Positions 6,107 to 13,738 are shown, counted from the stretch's first letter. The stretch: 18,378 nt of DNA from Kingella_B sp963529665 (GCA_963529665.1 CAUSAG010000031.1:1-18378); one strand, 5' to 3'. Notes: generated from the letters alone by a model not told the origin. Translations and numbers: made by a program.

Positions 6107-6131
6107 GCTCTCCCCCATTTTCAGGCTGCCT
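6063..6131 (-). terminator. DUS-pair hairpin after ffh
   Basis: The DUS at 6063-6074 and the reverse copy at 6118-6131 face each other, with the arms separated by about 43 bases that hold a smaller hairpin. The near arm lies four bases past the ffh stop. It probably ends ffh transcription, although no clear T-run follows on the minus strand. Confidence 0.5.
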
Positions 6132-6135
6132 TTCA

Positions 6136-7500
6136 TCACATCTTGGGAAACATCCCTTTCATCCCGCCTGCCAATTTCATCAGCTTGCCCAAGCCCTTGC
6201 CGCTAAACATTTTCATCATCTGCTGCGATTGCTCAAACTGCTTCAACATTTTGTTCACTTCTTGCACCGTTGTGCCCGCCCCTGCGGCGATGCGTTTTTT
6301 GCGGCTGGCTTTGATGATTTCGGGATGCGCACGCTCTTTGGGCGTCATGGAATTGATGATGGCTTCCACGTGCCCCATCGCTTTTTCTGCCGTGCCCTCG
6401 GGGATTTGCTTGGCAGCCTGCCCCAATTCCCCCGGCATTTTAGACAGCAGGCTTTCCAAGCCGCCCATATTGCGCATTTGCTGGATTTGCGCTTTGAAAT
6501 CGTTCAAATCAAAGCCCTTGCCGCGATGCAGTTTTTTCGCCATTTCGGCGGCAACTTCTTCGTCAATGCCTTTTTGCACATCTTCAATCAGCGTAACCAC
6601 ATCGCCCATGCCCAAAATGCGCCCTGCCACGCGGTCGGGGTAAAACGGCTCTAAACCATTGATTTTCTCGCCTATCCCCAAAAATTTAATCGGCTTGCCT
6701 GTTACTTGGCGCACCGACAACGCCGCGCCGCCACGCGAATCGCCGTCCATTTTGGTCAGAATCACGCCCGTGAGCGGCAAGGCTTCGTTAAACGCCTGCG
6801 CGGTGTTCACCGCATCCTGCCCCAGCATCGCATCCACCACAAACAGCGTTTCCACAGGGTTCACCGCCGCGTGAATCGCCTTGATTTCGTTCATCATTTC
6901 TTCGTCAATCGCCAAACGCCCTGCGGTATCCACCATCAGCACGTCATAAAAATGCTTTTTGGCGTAATCCTGCGCGGCAAGGGCGATGTCCACAGGCTTT
7001 TGCAACACATCGGATGGGAAAAAATCCACGCCCACTTGCTCTGCCAACAATTTCAACTGCTCAATCGCGGCGGGGCGATACACGTCTGCCGACACCAGCA
7101 AGATTTTCTTTTTCTTATCCTGCTCTTTGAGCAAGCGCGACAATTTGCCCACGGTGGTGGTTTTGCCCGCGCCTTGCAAGCCCGCCATCAACACGGTGGC
7201 AGGCGGCGTGGTGGCTAGGTTTAGCGCGCTGTTTTCCTTGCCCATCAGCTCGGTTAAGGCTTCGTTCACCATGCCAAAGAAGGCTTGGTCGGGCGTTAAA
7301 TCTTTGGCAAATTCGTGCCCCAAAGCGCGCTCTTTCACTTGGTTCACAAAGTCTTTCACAATCGGCAGCGCCACATCGGCTTCCAACAGCGCAAGGCGCA
7401 CTTCGCGCAGGGCTTCTTTGATGTTGTCTTCGGTGAGCGTAGCTTTGCCGCGTATGTTTTTGAATACTTTGGAGAATCGGTTGGTTAGGTTGTCTAGCAT
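6136..7500 (-). CDS. ffh: Signal recognition particle protein Ffh (SRP54 GTPase)
   Basis: This 454-aa protein binds 4.5S RNA and signal sequences of nascent membrane proteins, and delivers ribosomes to FtsY. The N-domain helix bundle covers about residues 1-90. The G-domain shows the P-loop GLQGAGKT (107-114), DTAGR (191-195) and TKMDG (about 249-253). The methionine-rich M-domain runs from about 300 to the end and carries the RNA-binding stretch RIAAGAGTTVQEVNKMLKQF, where the family usually has GSG. The start MLDNLTNRF matches the family N-terminus, and AAGGAATAACC before the ATG is a good ribosome binding site. Length is normal. It is transcribed alone, diverging from ftsEX. Confidence 0.97.
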   Translation of the reverse strand: MLDNLTNRFSKVFKNIRGKATLTEDNIKEALREVRLALLEADVALPIVKDFVNQVKERALGHEFAKDLTPDQAFFGMVNEALTELMGKENSALNLATTPPATVLMAGLQGAGKTTTVGKLSRLLKEQDKKKKILLVSADVYRPAAIEQLKLLAEQVGVDFFPSDVLQKPVDIALAAQDYAKKHFYDVLMVDTAGRLAIDEEMMNEIKAIHAAVNPVETLFVVDAMLGQDAVNTAQAFNEALPLTGVILTKMDGDSRGGAALSVRQVTGKPIKFLGIGEKINGLEPFYPDRVAGRILGMGDVVTLIEDVQKGIDEEVAAEMAKKLHRGKGFDLNDFKAQIQQMRNMGGLESLLSKMPGELGQAAKQIPEGTAEKAMGHVEAIINSMTPKERAHPEIIKASRKKRIAAGAGTTVQEVNKMLKQFEQSQQMMKMFSGKGLGKLMKLAGGMKGMFPKM

Positions 7501-7696
7501 GGTTATTCCTTGATGATGGGCAGCCTGAAAACCCTATTTCAGGCTGCCTTGGATAATGCGTTGTTCCACTCATTTTCAGGCTGCCCTACCCTATTGCGCC
7601 GCGATGCACAAGGCAGCCTGAAACGTGCTAATCAAAAGAAACGCATTTTAACATAGCCCCGCCCTGCCAACACGCGCCTTGCCATCGCGCGCCTAT

Positions 7697-7705
7697 TTAT
7701 CCACA
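7697..7705 (+). promoter_or_regulatory. Perfect DnaA box 1
   Basis: TTATCCACA is an exact match to the high-affinity DnaA-binding 9-mer. It lies between ffh and ftsE, 91 bases before a second perfect copy in the same orientation. Confidence 0.6.
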
Positions 7706-7787
7706 CGCCGCCCAACGTTGCTAACCGCTTGATGCAGCCTGAAAAACCATTACCCATACACAACATAGCCCCCGCCTTTCCACATGG

Positions 7788-7796
7788 TTATCCACA
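7788..7796 (+). promoter_or_regulatory. Perfect DnaA box 2, adjoining the ftsE promoter
   Basis: TTATCCACA lies directly upstream of the presumed -35 of the ftsE promoter (7798-7803). DnaA bound here could contact RNA polymerase or interfere with it. The box is seen directly; regulation is inferred. Confidence 0.6.
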
Positions 7797-7797
7797 T

Positions 7798-7827
7798 TTT
7801 TCAGGCTGCCTATAAATCGCGTATAAT
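7798..7827 (+). promoter_or_regulatory. ftsEX promoter
   Basis: A perfect TATAAT -10 at 7822-7827 is preceded, at 18 bp spacing, by a TTTTCA -35 at 7798-7803 that overlaps a minus-strand DUS (7800-7811). The ftsE start lies 33 bases beyond the -10. The Shine-Dalgarno is weak (AAAGAG at 7843-7848). Confidence 0.7.
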
Positions 7828-7860
7828 CACGCAGTTATTTAAAAAGAGTAAAAACACGCA

Positions 7861-8514
7861 ATGATACGTTTTGAATCCGTTTCCAAAACCTACCCCGGCG
7901 GCTACCAAGCCTTAAAGAATGTGAGCTTCACCATCGCCAAAGGCGAGATGATTTTTATTGCAGGGCATTCGGGCGCGGGCAAATCCACTGTGCTACGCCT
8001 GATTGCGGGCATCACCAAGCCCACCACGGGCAAAGTGCTGGTAAACAAACACGATTTGGGCGAATTGAGCGACAACCAGCTTTGCTATATGCGCCAACAC
8101 ATCGGCATCGTGTTCCAAGACCACAAAATTTTGTTTGACCGCAATGTGTTGCAAAACGTGATGCTGCCCTTGCGCATTATTGGCTACGACAACGCATCCG
8201 CCGAAAAGCGCGCCCGCGTGGCGATTGAAAAAGTGGGCTTGGCGGGGCGCGAGCTATCCGACCCCAACGGCCTATCGGGCGGCGAGCAGCAACGCCTGTG
8301 CATCGCCCGCGCCGTGGTGCATCAGCCCAGCTTGTTGATTGCCGACGAGCCATCCGCCAACCTAGACCGCGCCTACGCGCTGGACATCATGGAATTGTTT
8401 AAATCGTTTCACCAAGTGGGCACAACCGTGATTGTGTCGGCGCACGATGAAACCCTGATGCAGGATTACGGGCATCGCATTTTGCGTTTACAAAGCGGGA
8501 GATTTGCAGGATGA
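7861..8514 (+). CDS. ftsE: Cell division ATP-binding protein FtsE
   Basis: This 217-aa ABC ATPase works with FtsX at the division septum, where the pair is known to control peptidoglycan hydrolase activation. Visible motifs are Walker A GHSGAGKST (35-43), Q-loop Q86, signature LSGGEQQR (138-145), Walker B LLIADEP (158-164) and switch histidine H195 in SAHDE. Length is standard. The stop overlaps the ftsX start as ATGA, indicating coupled translation. A promoter with a perfect TATAAT lies just upstream. Confidence 0.96.
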   Translation: MIRFESVSKTYPGGYQALKNVSFTIAKGEMIFIAGHSGAGKSTVLRLIAGITKPTTGKVLVNKHDLGELSDNQLCYMRQHIGIVFQDHKILFDRNVLQNVMLPLRIIGYDNASAEKRARVAIEKVGLAGRELSDPNGLSGGEQQRLCIARAVVHQPSLLIADEPSANLDRAYALDIMELFKSFHQVGTTVIVSAHDETLMQDYGHRILRLQSGRFAG

Positions 8515-9428
8515 GCAGCAATTATTTTTCATTACACGCCGAAAGCGCGAAACGCGCCGCAGGCTATTTTTTCAAGCAACCGATTACCGCGCTGCTGATT
8601 TTGGCAATGCTTTCCATCGCGATGACGCTGCCGCTCACGCTGTATTTGGGCGTGCAAAGCAGCAAAGATGTGCTAGACAAGCTCAACGATGTGCCCAATA
8701 TCACGCTGTATATGGACGCTTCCGCCAACCCTGTGCACAATGAAACCGTGCAAAAACTGCTCGCCGAAGACAAGCGCGTGCAAGCGGTGAAATTTGTGGA
8801 CAAGGAACAAGGCTTGGCGGAAATGCAGCAGGCGATGGGCGGGCAAGAAATCGGCGCGATGCTGGATGAAAACCCGCTGCCCGATGCGTTTATCGTTACG
8901 CCGAAAGAAAACAATCCGCAGGCGATTGCAGCGTTGCAAGAAGATTTGTCGCATTATCCGATGGTGGAAAGCGCGCAAATGGATAAGGAATGGATGCAAA
9001 CCTTGTATCAATTCAACCAGCTTGTAAACAAAGTATTTTGGTTTTTGGCGATTACGCTGGGGCTGGCGTTTGTGTTGGTTGCCAACAACACCATTCGTTT
9101 GCAAATTTTGACGCATAAAGAAGAAATTGAAATTACCAAGCTGTTGGGCGCACCGTCATCGTTTGTGCGCCGTCCATTTTTGTATCAAGCAGCGTGGGAA
9201 AGCCTGCTGGCATCGGGCATGAGCTTGGGGCTGTGCACGCTGGTGATGCAAACCTCGCAGCCGTTGGTCAATCAAATTTTTCAGCCCTACGGCATCAATT
9301 TGCAATGGCGCACGTTTACGCCATCGGAGATGACGGTGGTGCTGCTGGTGGTGTGCCTGCTGGGCATGATGGGTGCTTGGCTGGCAGTTACGCAGCATTT
9401 GTTTCACTTTCGGGCGAAACGGGATTAA
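8511..9428 (+). CDS. ftsX: Cell division membrane protein FtsX
   Basis: This 305-aa integral membrane partner of FtsE has a short cytoplasmic N-terminus and a first helix at about 25-47. A periplasmic domain follows (about 50-165), then three C-terminal helices (about 170-192, 223-245 and 270-295) around the cytoplasmic stretch HKEEIEITKLLGAP, typical of FtsX/MacB-type permeases. It transmits FtsE ATP hydrolysis to periplasmic hydrolase regulators. The ATG overlaps the ftsE stop. A single DUS follows at 9436-9447, with no facing partner nearby, so the end of the transcript is unclear. Confidence 0.95.
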   Translation: MSSNYFSLHAESAKRAAGYFFKQPITALLILAMLSIAMTLPLTLYLGVQSSKDVLDKLNDVPNITLYMDASANPVHNETVQKLLAEDKRVQAVKFVDKEQGLAEMQQAMGGQEIGAMLDENPLPDAFIVTPKENNPQAIAALQEDLSHYPMVESAQMDKEWMQTLYQFNQLVNKVFWFLAITLGLAFVLVANNTIRLQILTHKEEIEITKLLGAPSSFVRRPFLYQAAWESLLASGMSLGLCTLVMQTSQPLVNQIFQPYGINLQWRTFTPSEMTVVLLVVCLLGMMGAWLAVTQHLFHFRAKRD

Positions 9429-9461
9429 CGCGATTAGGCAGCCTGAAAATAAGGCAAGTAG

Positions 9462-9484
9462 GGTGCGTGGCTTTGCCACGCACC
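9462..9484. repeat. REP-like hairpin (GGTGCGTGGC palindrome)
   Basis: GGTGCGTGGC (9462-9471) and GCCACGCACC (9475-9484) form a perfect 10-bp stem with a three-base TTT loop. No T-run follows, so it looks more like a dispersed palindromic repeat than a terminator, although it could slow decay of the ftsEX mRNA. The related run ATGCGTGGCA occurs again near 9521. Confidence 0.6.
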
Positions 9485-9574
9485 GTTTGTTTCGCCAACA
9501 TTTAATCAATATTTAATAATGATGCGTGGCAATGCTGTACACTCTACAAGATTTATTCTCCAATAAAATACCGT

Positions 9575-9609
9575 TTCAGGCTGCCTAATGGGTTATTAAG
9601 CAGCCTGAA
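9575..9609. repeat. Facing DUS pair downstream of ftsX
   Basis: TTCAGGCTGCCT (9575-9586) faces AAGCAGCCTGAA (9598-9609). The shared 10-bp core forms a stem with a loop of about 13-15 bases. The second copy starts AAG in place of AGG. It may terminate transcription in either direction. Confidence 0.55.
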
Positions 9610-9654
9610 AATCTATTGAGGCTTGGGAAGCGGCAATCGTGTTAAAACAGCAGT

Positions 9655-9682
9655 GCGTAGCGTTTTTCGCTGCGCCTTTTTT
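9655..9682 (+). terminator. Rho-independent terminator read on the plus strand
   Basis: GCGTAGCG (9655-9662) and CGCTGCGC (9668-9675) pair over 8 bp with one G-U, a five-T loop and a run of six T after one C. This is a good plus-strand terminator about 230 bases after ftsX, facing the convergent gene that ends at 9699. Confidence 0.65.
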
Positions 9683-9698
9683 ACGCTTCTGGTTTAGG

Positions 9699-10319
9699 TT
9701 ATTTACGATAAAAATAATAAGCATGCGTGTCATGTTCTTCTTTGGGTTCACACTCTTTATGCCCACTTCGGATGCCAAGCAGATTGGATACGGTTAGCCC
9801 TGAACTGTAATTTTTAGGAAAGCGAGTGTATTGATACAGTACAGTTTTAGTTTCCCAATCATAGTAAAGAACGCTATCCAAATTCGCATAATCATTAAAC
9901 TTATAATACCCTGATTCATAAACCAAAACACGCTTATGAATTAAATATTCTAGATGATATTCAACACCCTTAAAATTAAAAGTACTCGGGTATTTCTGCT
10001 TTTCTTCTTCGGAAAGTTCACGCACTGTTCTAGTTCCATAGTCAGCAAGTTTTACCCATGCCTCATGCCCGCCCACCATTTCGCGCCATTTCTCATACGG
10101 CACATAAATCGTTATTTTGGCTTGCTTGCAGGCTTCCGCACCTGCTAAATAAGCACGGTAACCGTCAATAGTCAGATATAACCACCAACAACCAAATGTG
10201 AGCATAAAAGCAACGATGCACGCAACTAGCTTGTTTTTAATCAGTTTGAACGGCAAGAAGGGGGCAAGACAAACAATAATGAACCACAAGGTGAAAAACA
10301 AAACGACAACACCTAGCAT
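9699..10319 (-). CDS. Unrecognised AT-rich membrane protein (206 aa)
   Basis: Two N-terminal helices (about 3-23 and 31-49) are followed by about 155 soluble residues rich in tyrosine, lysine and glutamate. The soluble part carries a tyrosine-rich stretch, HKRVLVYESGYYKFNDYANL, and ends HAYYFYRK. The base composition is visibly more AT-rich than its neighbours and the gene carries no DUS, which suggests later acquisition. AAAGGAAAAATT before the ATG is an acceptable ribosome binding site. It is alone, bounded by repeats on the left and an apparently empty 158-base gap on the right. No family is recognised. A membrane immunity-type or accessory role is only a guess. Confidence 0.75.
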   Translation of the reverse strand: MLGVVVLFFTLWFIIVCLAPFLPFKLIKNKLVACIVAFMLTFGCWWLYLTIDGYRAYLAGAEACKQAKITIYVPYEKWREMVGGHEAWVKLADYGTRTVRELSEEEKQKYPSTFNFKGVEYHLEYLIHKRVLVYESGYYKFNDYANLDSVLYYDWETKTVLYQYTRFPKNYSSGLTVSNLLGIRSGHKECEPKEEHDTHAYYFYRK

Positions 10320-10477
10320 AATTTTTCCTTTGGATTAAATTGGTTGGAACTGCGCTGGCAGGGGCATTTTTTCAATCCGCCTTTCTGCCATCTGCAACAG
10401 TCGTCTTAATCGGCGCAAGCAAAAATGGGGCAAATGGGCTTGTTTGAATGGGCATAGCGGTTTCAGGCTGCCTACAC

Positions 10478-11023
10478 CTAAAACAAGCTCTGGTTAAACA
10501 AATCCTTATCGCTGGGCTGTTCGCCGCGTTCGTGCGCCAGCAGCCATTGTTTGCGCTGCAAGCCGCCTGCGTAGCCCGTTAGGCTACCGTCCGAGCCGAT
10601 GACGCGGTGGCAGGGGATGATGATGGACACACGGTTTGCGCCGTTGGCGTTGGCAACGGCGCGCACGGCGGTGGGCTTGCCGATGCGGTTGGCTTGCTCT
10701 TGATAGCTGACGGTTTTGCCGTAGGGGATGGTTTGCAGGGCTTGCCACACGGCAGCCTGAAACGGGGTGGCGGGCGTGTGCAGAGCAACGCTAAATTGCT
10801 GGCGGCAGCCTGAAAAATATTCGTTCAGCTCGGCTTCGGTTTGTTGCAGATGGATGTTGTCGCCGACCACCATCTCTCGTTGCAGCAGGCGTTGCAAGTC
10901 TTGCTGCTCGCGCTCCACGCTTTTGCTGCCGACAAATTCCAGCAGGCATAAGCCTTGCTCGGTGGCGCAGACGATGATTTTGCCCAGCGGGCTGGGGAAA
11001 GTGCGGGTTTGGATGGCGGGCAT
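10478..11023 (-). CDS. ogt: Methylated-DNA-[protein]-cysteine S-methyltransferase (Ogt/MGMT type)
   Basis: This 181-aa suicide DNA-repair protein transfers the methyl group of O6-methylguanine (and O4-methylthymine) to its own cysteine. The active site is PCHRV with C138, within IIIPCHRVIGSDGSLTGYAGG (134-154). FQAAVW (88-93) and the helix-turn-helix around YGKTVSYQEQANRIGKPTAVRAV bind DNA. There is no Ada regulatory domain, so it is the stand-alone form. Two near-DUS copies lie inside it (10750-10761 and 10803-10814). The first is exactly where the conserved FQAAVW motif is encoded. It lies downstream of glmU on the same strand, separated by a DUS hairpin. Confidence 0.93.
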   Translation of the reverse strand: MPAIQTRTFPSPLGKIIVCATEQGLCLLEFVGSKSVEREQQDLQRLLQREMVVGDNIHLQQTEAELNEYFSGCRQQFSVALHTPATPFQAAVWQALQTIPYGKTVSYQEQANRIGKPTAVRAVANANGANRVSIIIPCHRVIGSDGSLTGYAGGLQRKQWLLAHERGEQPSDKDLFNQSLF

Positions 11024-11049
11024 GGTGGGGCTTTCGTGGTTTGAGTGGA

Positions 11050-11096
11050 TAAAGGCAGCCTGAAAACGTTTAAAACCCGTTTTCAGGCTGCCTTGG
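11050..11096 (-). terminator. DUS-pair hairpin between glmU and ogt
   Basis: AGGCAGCCTGAAAACG (11053-11068) faces the matching arm ending at 11093, giving a stem of at least 14 bp. It begins a few bases beyond the glmU stop (11099) and probably ends glmU transcription. On the minus strand only TTT follows the stem. Confidence 0.7.
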
Positions 11097-11098
11097 GT

Positions 11099-12466
11099 TT
11101 AGGGTTTAGTGGGCTTCTCTGGGCGCGTCCAGCCTTCAATCGTTTGCTGGCGGGCGCGTGCCAACACCAATTTGCCTGCTTCGCAGTTTTTGGTGATCAC
11201 GCTGCCTGCGCCCGTGGTGGCTTTGTCGCCAATGGTTACGGGCGCAACCAGCACGTTGTTTGAGCCGATGCGCACTTCGTTGCCGATGGTGGTTTGGTGT
11301 TTGTTTACGCCGTCGTAGTTGGCGGTAATCGTGCCTGCGCCGATATTGGTTTTTTCGCCGACTTGGGCATCGCCGATGTAGCTCAAATGGTTGGCTTTGC
11401 TGCCGCGCCCGATTTGGCTGTTTTTCACTTCCACAAAGTTGCCGATGTGCACATCATCCGCCAGCACGGCATTCGGGCGCAGGCGGGCGAATGGCCCGAT
11501 GTGCGCGTTTGCGCCGATGGTGCAGTCTTCCAAATGGCTAAACGGCGCGATGCGCGTGCCTGCGGCGATTTTGGCGTTGTGAATCACGCAGTTTGCGCCG
11601 ATGGTTACGTTGTCGCCCAATTCGCAATCGCCTGTGAACACGCAGTTCACGTCTATTTGCACGTCCTGCCCGTGTTTCAGGCTGCCGCGTAGGTCAAAGC
11701 GGCTGGGGTCTAGCAGGGTTACGCCGCTTTGCAAAAGCTGCTGCGCTTGGCTGCGCTGGAAGATGCGTTCCAATTCGGCAAGCTGGATTTTGTTGTTCAC
11801 GCCTGCGGCAAGATGGTGGGCAGACACGGGATGCGGTGTTACGGCAACGCCGTCGCGCACGGCAAGGGCGACGACATCGGTCAGATAATATTCGCCTTGT
11901 GCGTTGTTGCTTTGCAGCGCGTTCAGCCAGCCGCCCAAATATTGGTTGGGCAACACGAAAATGCCGGTGTTCACTTCGCGGATGGCTTTTTGCTCGGCAT
12001 CGGCGTCTTTTTCTTCCACGATTTGAACTACTTGGTTATTCGCATCGCGGATGATGCGCCCGTAGCCCGTGGGGTTGTCCATGATGTCGGTTAGGATGCC
12101 TACGCCGTCACCCGCTGCGGCGAGCAAAGCTTGCAGATTGTTGCGGTCAATCAGCGGCACATCGCCATACAGCACCAGCGTGCGCCCGTCTTCCGGCAGA
12201 TGCGGCAGCGCGGTTTTGACGGCGTGTCCCGTACCCAGCTGCTCGGTTTGCTCCACCCAGCCCACTTGGGCATCGGCAAGCTGTTGTTTCACCTGCTCTT
12301 TGCCATGCCCAACCACCACATGAATGGCTTGGGGTGCGAGCGTTTGCGCGGTTTGGATAACATGGGCGAGCATGGCTTTGCCGCCGATGGGGTGCAACAC
12401 TTTGGGCTGCTGGGAATACATGCGCGTGCCTTTGCCTGCGGCAAGGATGATGATGTTTAGGGTCAT
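11099..12466 (-). CDS. glmU: Bifunctional GlmU: GlcN-1-P acetyltransferase / GlcNAc-1-P uridylyltransferase
   Basis: This 455-aa protein makes UDP-GlcNAc, the precursor of peptidoglycan and lipopolysaccharide, in two steps. The N-terminal pyrophosphorylase domain shows LAAGKGTRM (8-16) and YGDVPL near 99-104. The C-terminal half is a left-handed beta-helix of hexapeptide repeats (for example IGPFARLRPNAVL, IGNFVEVKN, IGAGTITANYDG) carrying acetyltransferase residues. Length is normal. The ATG at 12466 has an AAAGGAAACACC ribosome binding site. A DUS variant at 11676-11687 lies inside the gene and encodes RGSLKHG at the start of the beta-helix. Confidence 0.97.
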   Translation of the reverse strand: MTLNIIILAAGKGTRMYSQQPKVLHPIGGKAMLAHVIQTAQTLAPQAIHVVVGHGKEQVKQQLADAQVGWVEQTEQLGTGHAVKTALPHLPEDGRTLVLYGDVPLIDRNNLQALLAAAGDGVGILTDIMDNPTGYGRIIRDANNQVVQIVEEKDADAEQKAIREVNTGIFVLPNQYLGGWLNALQSNNAQGEYYLTDVVALAVRDGVAVTPHPVSAHHLAAGVNNKIQLAELERIFQRSQAQQLLQSGVTLLDPSRFDLRGSLKHGQDVQIDVNCVFTGDCELGDNVTIGANCVIHNAKIAAGTRIAPFSHLEDCTIGANAHIGPFARLRPNAVLADDVHIGNFVEVKNSQIGRGSKANHLSYIGDAQVGEKTNIGAGTITANYDGVNKHQTTIGNEVRIGSNNVLVAPVTIGDKATTGAGSVITKNCEAGKLVLARARQQTIEGWTRPEKPTKP

Positions 12467-12489
12467 GGTGTTTCCTTTGGATGAAATGG

Positions 12490-12533
12490 GTTTTAGCTTC
12501 GCTGAAGCTCGTCAACTCGCTTTCAGGCTGCCT
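12490..12533 (-). repeat. DUS-linked 44-bp repeat, copy 2
   Basis: On the minus strand this matches the 6063-6106 element at 41 of 44 bases, from the DUS through the AGCTTC...GAAGCT hairpin to TAAAAC. It lies 23 bases upstream of the glmU start, between glmU and the DUF2314 gene. Its DUS also faces the copy at 12559-12570, giving a 14-bp hairpin after the DUF2314 gene. Confidence 0.75.
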
Positions 12534-12596
12534 TTTGTTGCGGCGCGGCAGGCGCGTGAGGCAGCCTGAAAGCCAAAGGTTGTGGCGAAATGTTGA

Positions 12597-13370
12597 TCAA
12601 TTAGCGCGCGCGGTCGGCAAGCCGAACAGCGGCAGGATGTGTTCCCATTGCATGATTTGGGCATAGTCGGCGGCGCTGTTGCCGGCGGCATCTTTAAGCG
12701 CGGCATCTGCGCCGCGTTCCAGCAGCAGCTTCACGGCAAGCCCGTTGCCTGCGATGCTTTCGCGTTGCAGCATGGTTTGCCCATCTTCGCCGATGGCATC
12801 AATTTCGCTGGGGTCTTCTTGGGCGAGATGCTCAGCGAGCATTTGGATGCCGTTGCGGCACATGGGGTGTTCAATCAGGTTTTCAGGCTGCGTTTCCTGC
12901 CCTTGCATCAGCCAGATTTGCTCGGAGTCGCCAAAATTGATACCCCATGCTTCATCGTGTTCTTGGCGTTCTGCCTCGCTCATTTGAGCGCGCAGGGCTT
13001 GGATGGTGAAGCCGCCGTGCGGGATGCCGTCGCACACAAACAGCCAGTCGCTCAGCCGGTTCAGCGGCATGGCAATGTCGTCGCCCGAATGCAACAGGGC
13101 GAGGCGTTCGGGGTCGTTGACCAGCATGCCGTATAGCGTGGTGCCGTCAAAAAACAAATCGGTTGCCCACATGTGTTCGCTCACTTCTTCGCCGCCGATG
13201 TTTTCGGCGAACTCAATTTTGGCGGCATACATTTCCATTGTGGGAACGATACGGCGGCTGTCCCACACAACTTCGCGCCAGAAATATTTGAAATTGTGGC
13301 GCGCGCTTTGGATGGCGCGGTGCATGGCGGGGTCGCTGTTTTCGGCGTAGAAAATGGGGGAATCGGTCAT
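12597..13370 (-). CDS. DUF2314-type protein with C-terminal ankyrin repeats
   Basis: This 257-aa cytoplasmic protein begins with a region resembling DUF2314: AMHRAI near 15, then EEVSEHMW (61-68), LYGMLVNDP (79-87) and LSDWLFV (106-112). Residues about 190-250 look like one to two ankyrin repeats (DGQTMLQRESIAGNGLAVKL, then LLLERGADAALKDAAGNSA). No catalytic motif is visible. A DUS variant at 12882-12893 encodes QPEN at the join between the halves. Such small stand-alone proteins are often found among immunity and toxin-related gene sets, but no toxin is present here. The Shine-Dalgarno is weak. Confidence 0.75.
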   Translation of the reverse strand: MTDSPIFYAENSDPAMHRAIQSARHNFKYFWREVVWDSRRIVPTMEMYAAKIEFAENIGGEEVSEHMWATDLFFDGTTLYGMLVNDPERLALLHSGDDIAMPLNRLSDWLFVCDGIPHGGFTIQALRAQMSEAERQEHDEAWGINFGDSEQIWLMQGQETQPENLIEHPMCRNGIQMLAEHLAQEDPSEIDAIGEDGQTMLQRESIAGNGLAVKLLLERGADAALKDAAGNSAADYAQIMQWEHILPLFGLPTARAN

Positions 13371-13423
13371 GATGGGCTTTCTGTTGGATGGTTTGGGGAT
13401 GCGATGGGGCGTTTAAACGGCGT

Positions 13424-13459
13424 TTCAGGCTACCTTTGCGTTGCGTTAGGCAGCCTGAA
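13424..13459. repeat. Facing DUS pair with one variant copy
   Basis: TTCAGGCTACCT (13424-13435, one base off the usual form) faces AGGCAGCCTGAA (13448-13459). It lies 13 bases past the end of the small lipoprotein gene on the minus strand and may terminate it. The mismatch would leave a weak pair in the stem. Confidence 0.55.
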
Positions 13460-13472
13460 AACAGGATGGGGA

Positions 13473-13691
13473 TTATTCACCCGTGCTTGGCAAAATGGCG
13501 TGCGGCTCGGGGCGGGCGCTGTGGTAATGCGTGTTTTGCGAAGCGGCGCCGTTGGTGTAGTAAATGCCTGTGCCTGTTGGGTATTTTTGGCGAACGTGGG
13601 TTCTACCATCGTCGCCCGAATAGGTTTCCCATGTGCAGGCGGATAGGGCGGCGGTGGCGATAAGGGCGAGGATAAGGGGGGTGGTTTTCAT
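13473..13691 (-). CDS. Small putative lipoprotein (72 aa)
   Basis: A signal peptide (residues 1-18, LILALIATAALS) ends in the lipobox LSAC with Cys19. The mature 54 residues are polar and histidine/tyrosine-rich (THYHSARPEPHA) with no recognised domain. AAAGGACAACCCC ahead of the ATG is a strong ribosome binding site. It is probably an outer-membrane-attached small protein and appears monocistronic. Confidence 0.78.
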   Translation of the reverse strand: MKTTPLILALIATAALSACTWETYSGDDGRTHVRQKYPTGTGIYYTNGAASQNTHYHSARPEPHAILPSTGE

Positions 13692-13738
13692 GGGGTTGTC
13701 CTTTGTTTAGAAAGTGGAAATTATAACAGATATGATTG

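Larger units (their letters stand above)
7501..7860. other. Divergent ffh-ftsE intergenic region
   Basis: This 360-base stretch has no gene. It contains an inverted DUS pair close to the ffh start (7518-7529 and 7538-7549) that would form a hairpin in the ffh leader. Further DUS or near-DUS copies lie at 7575, 7611, 7732 and 7800. Two DnaA boxes and the ftsE promoter occupy the right-hand half. Confidence 0.7.

Noticed and set aside
7501..7860. Chromosomal replication origin
   Set aside because: Only two exact DnaA boxes, no evident AT-rich unwinding element and no dnaA or dnaN nearby, so it is kept as a regulatory observation.
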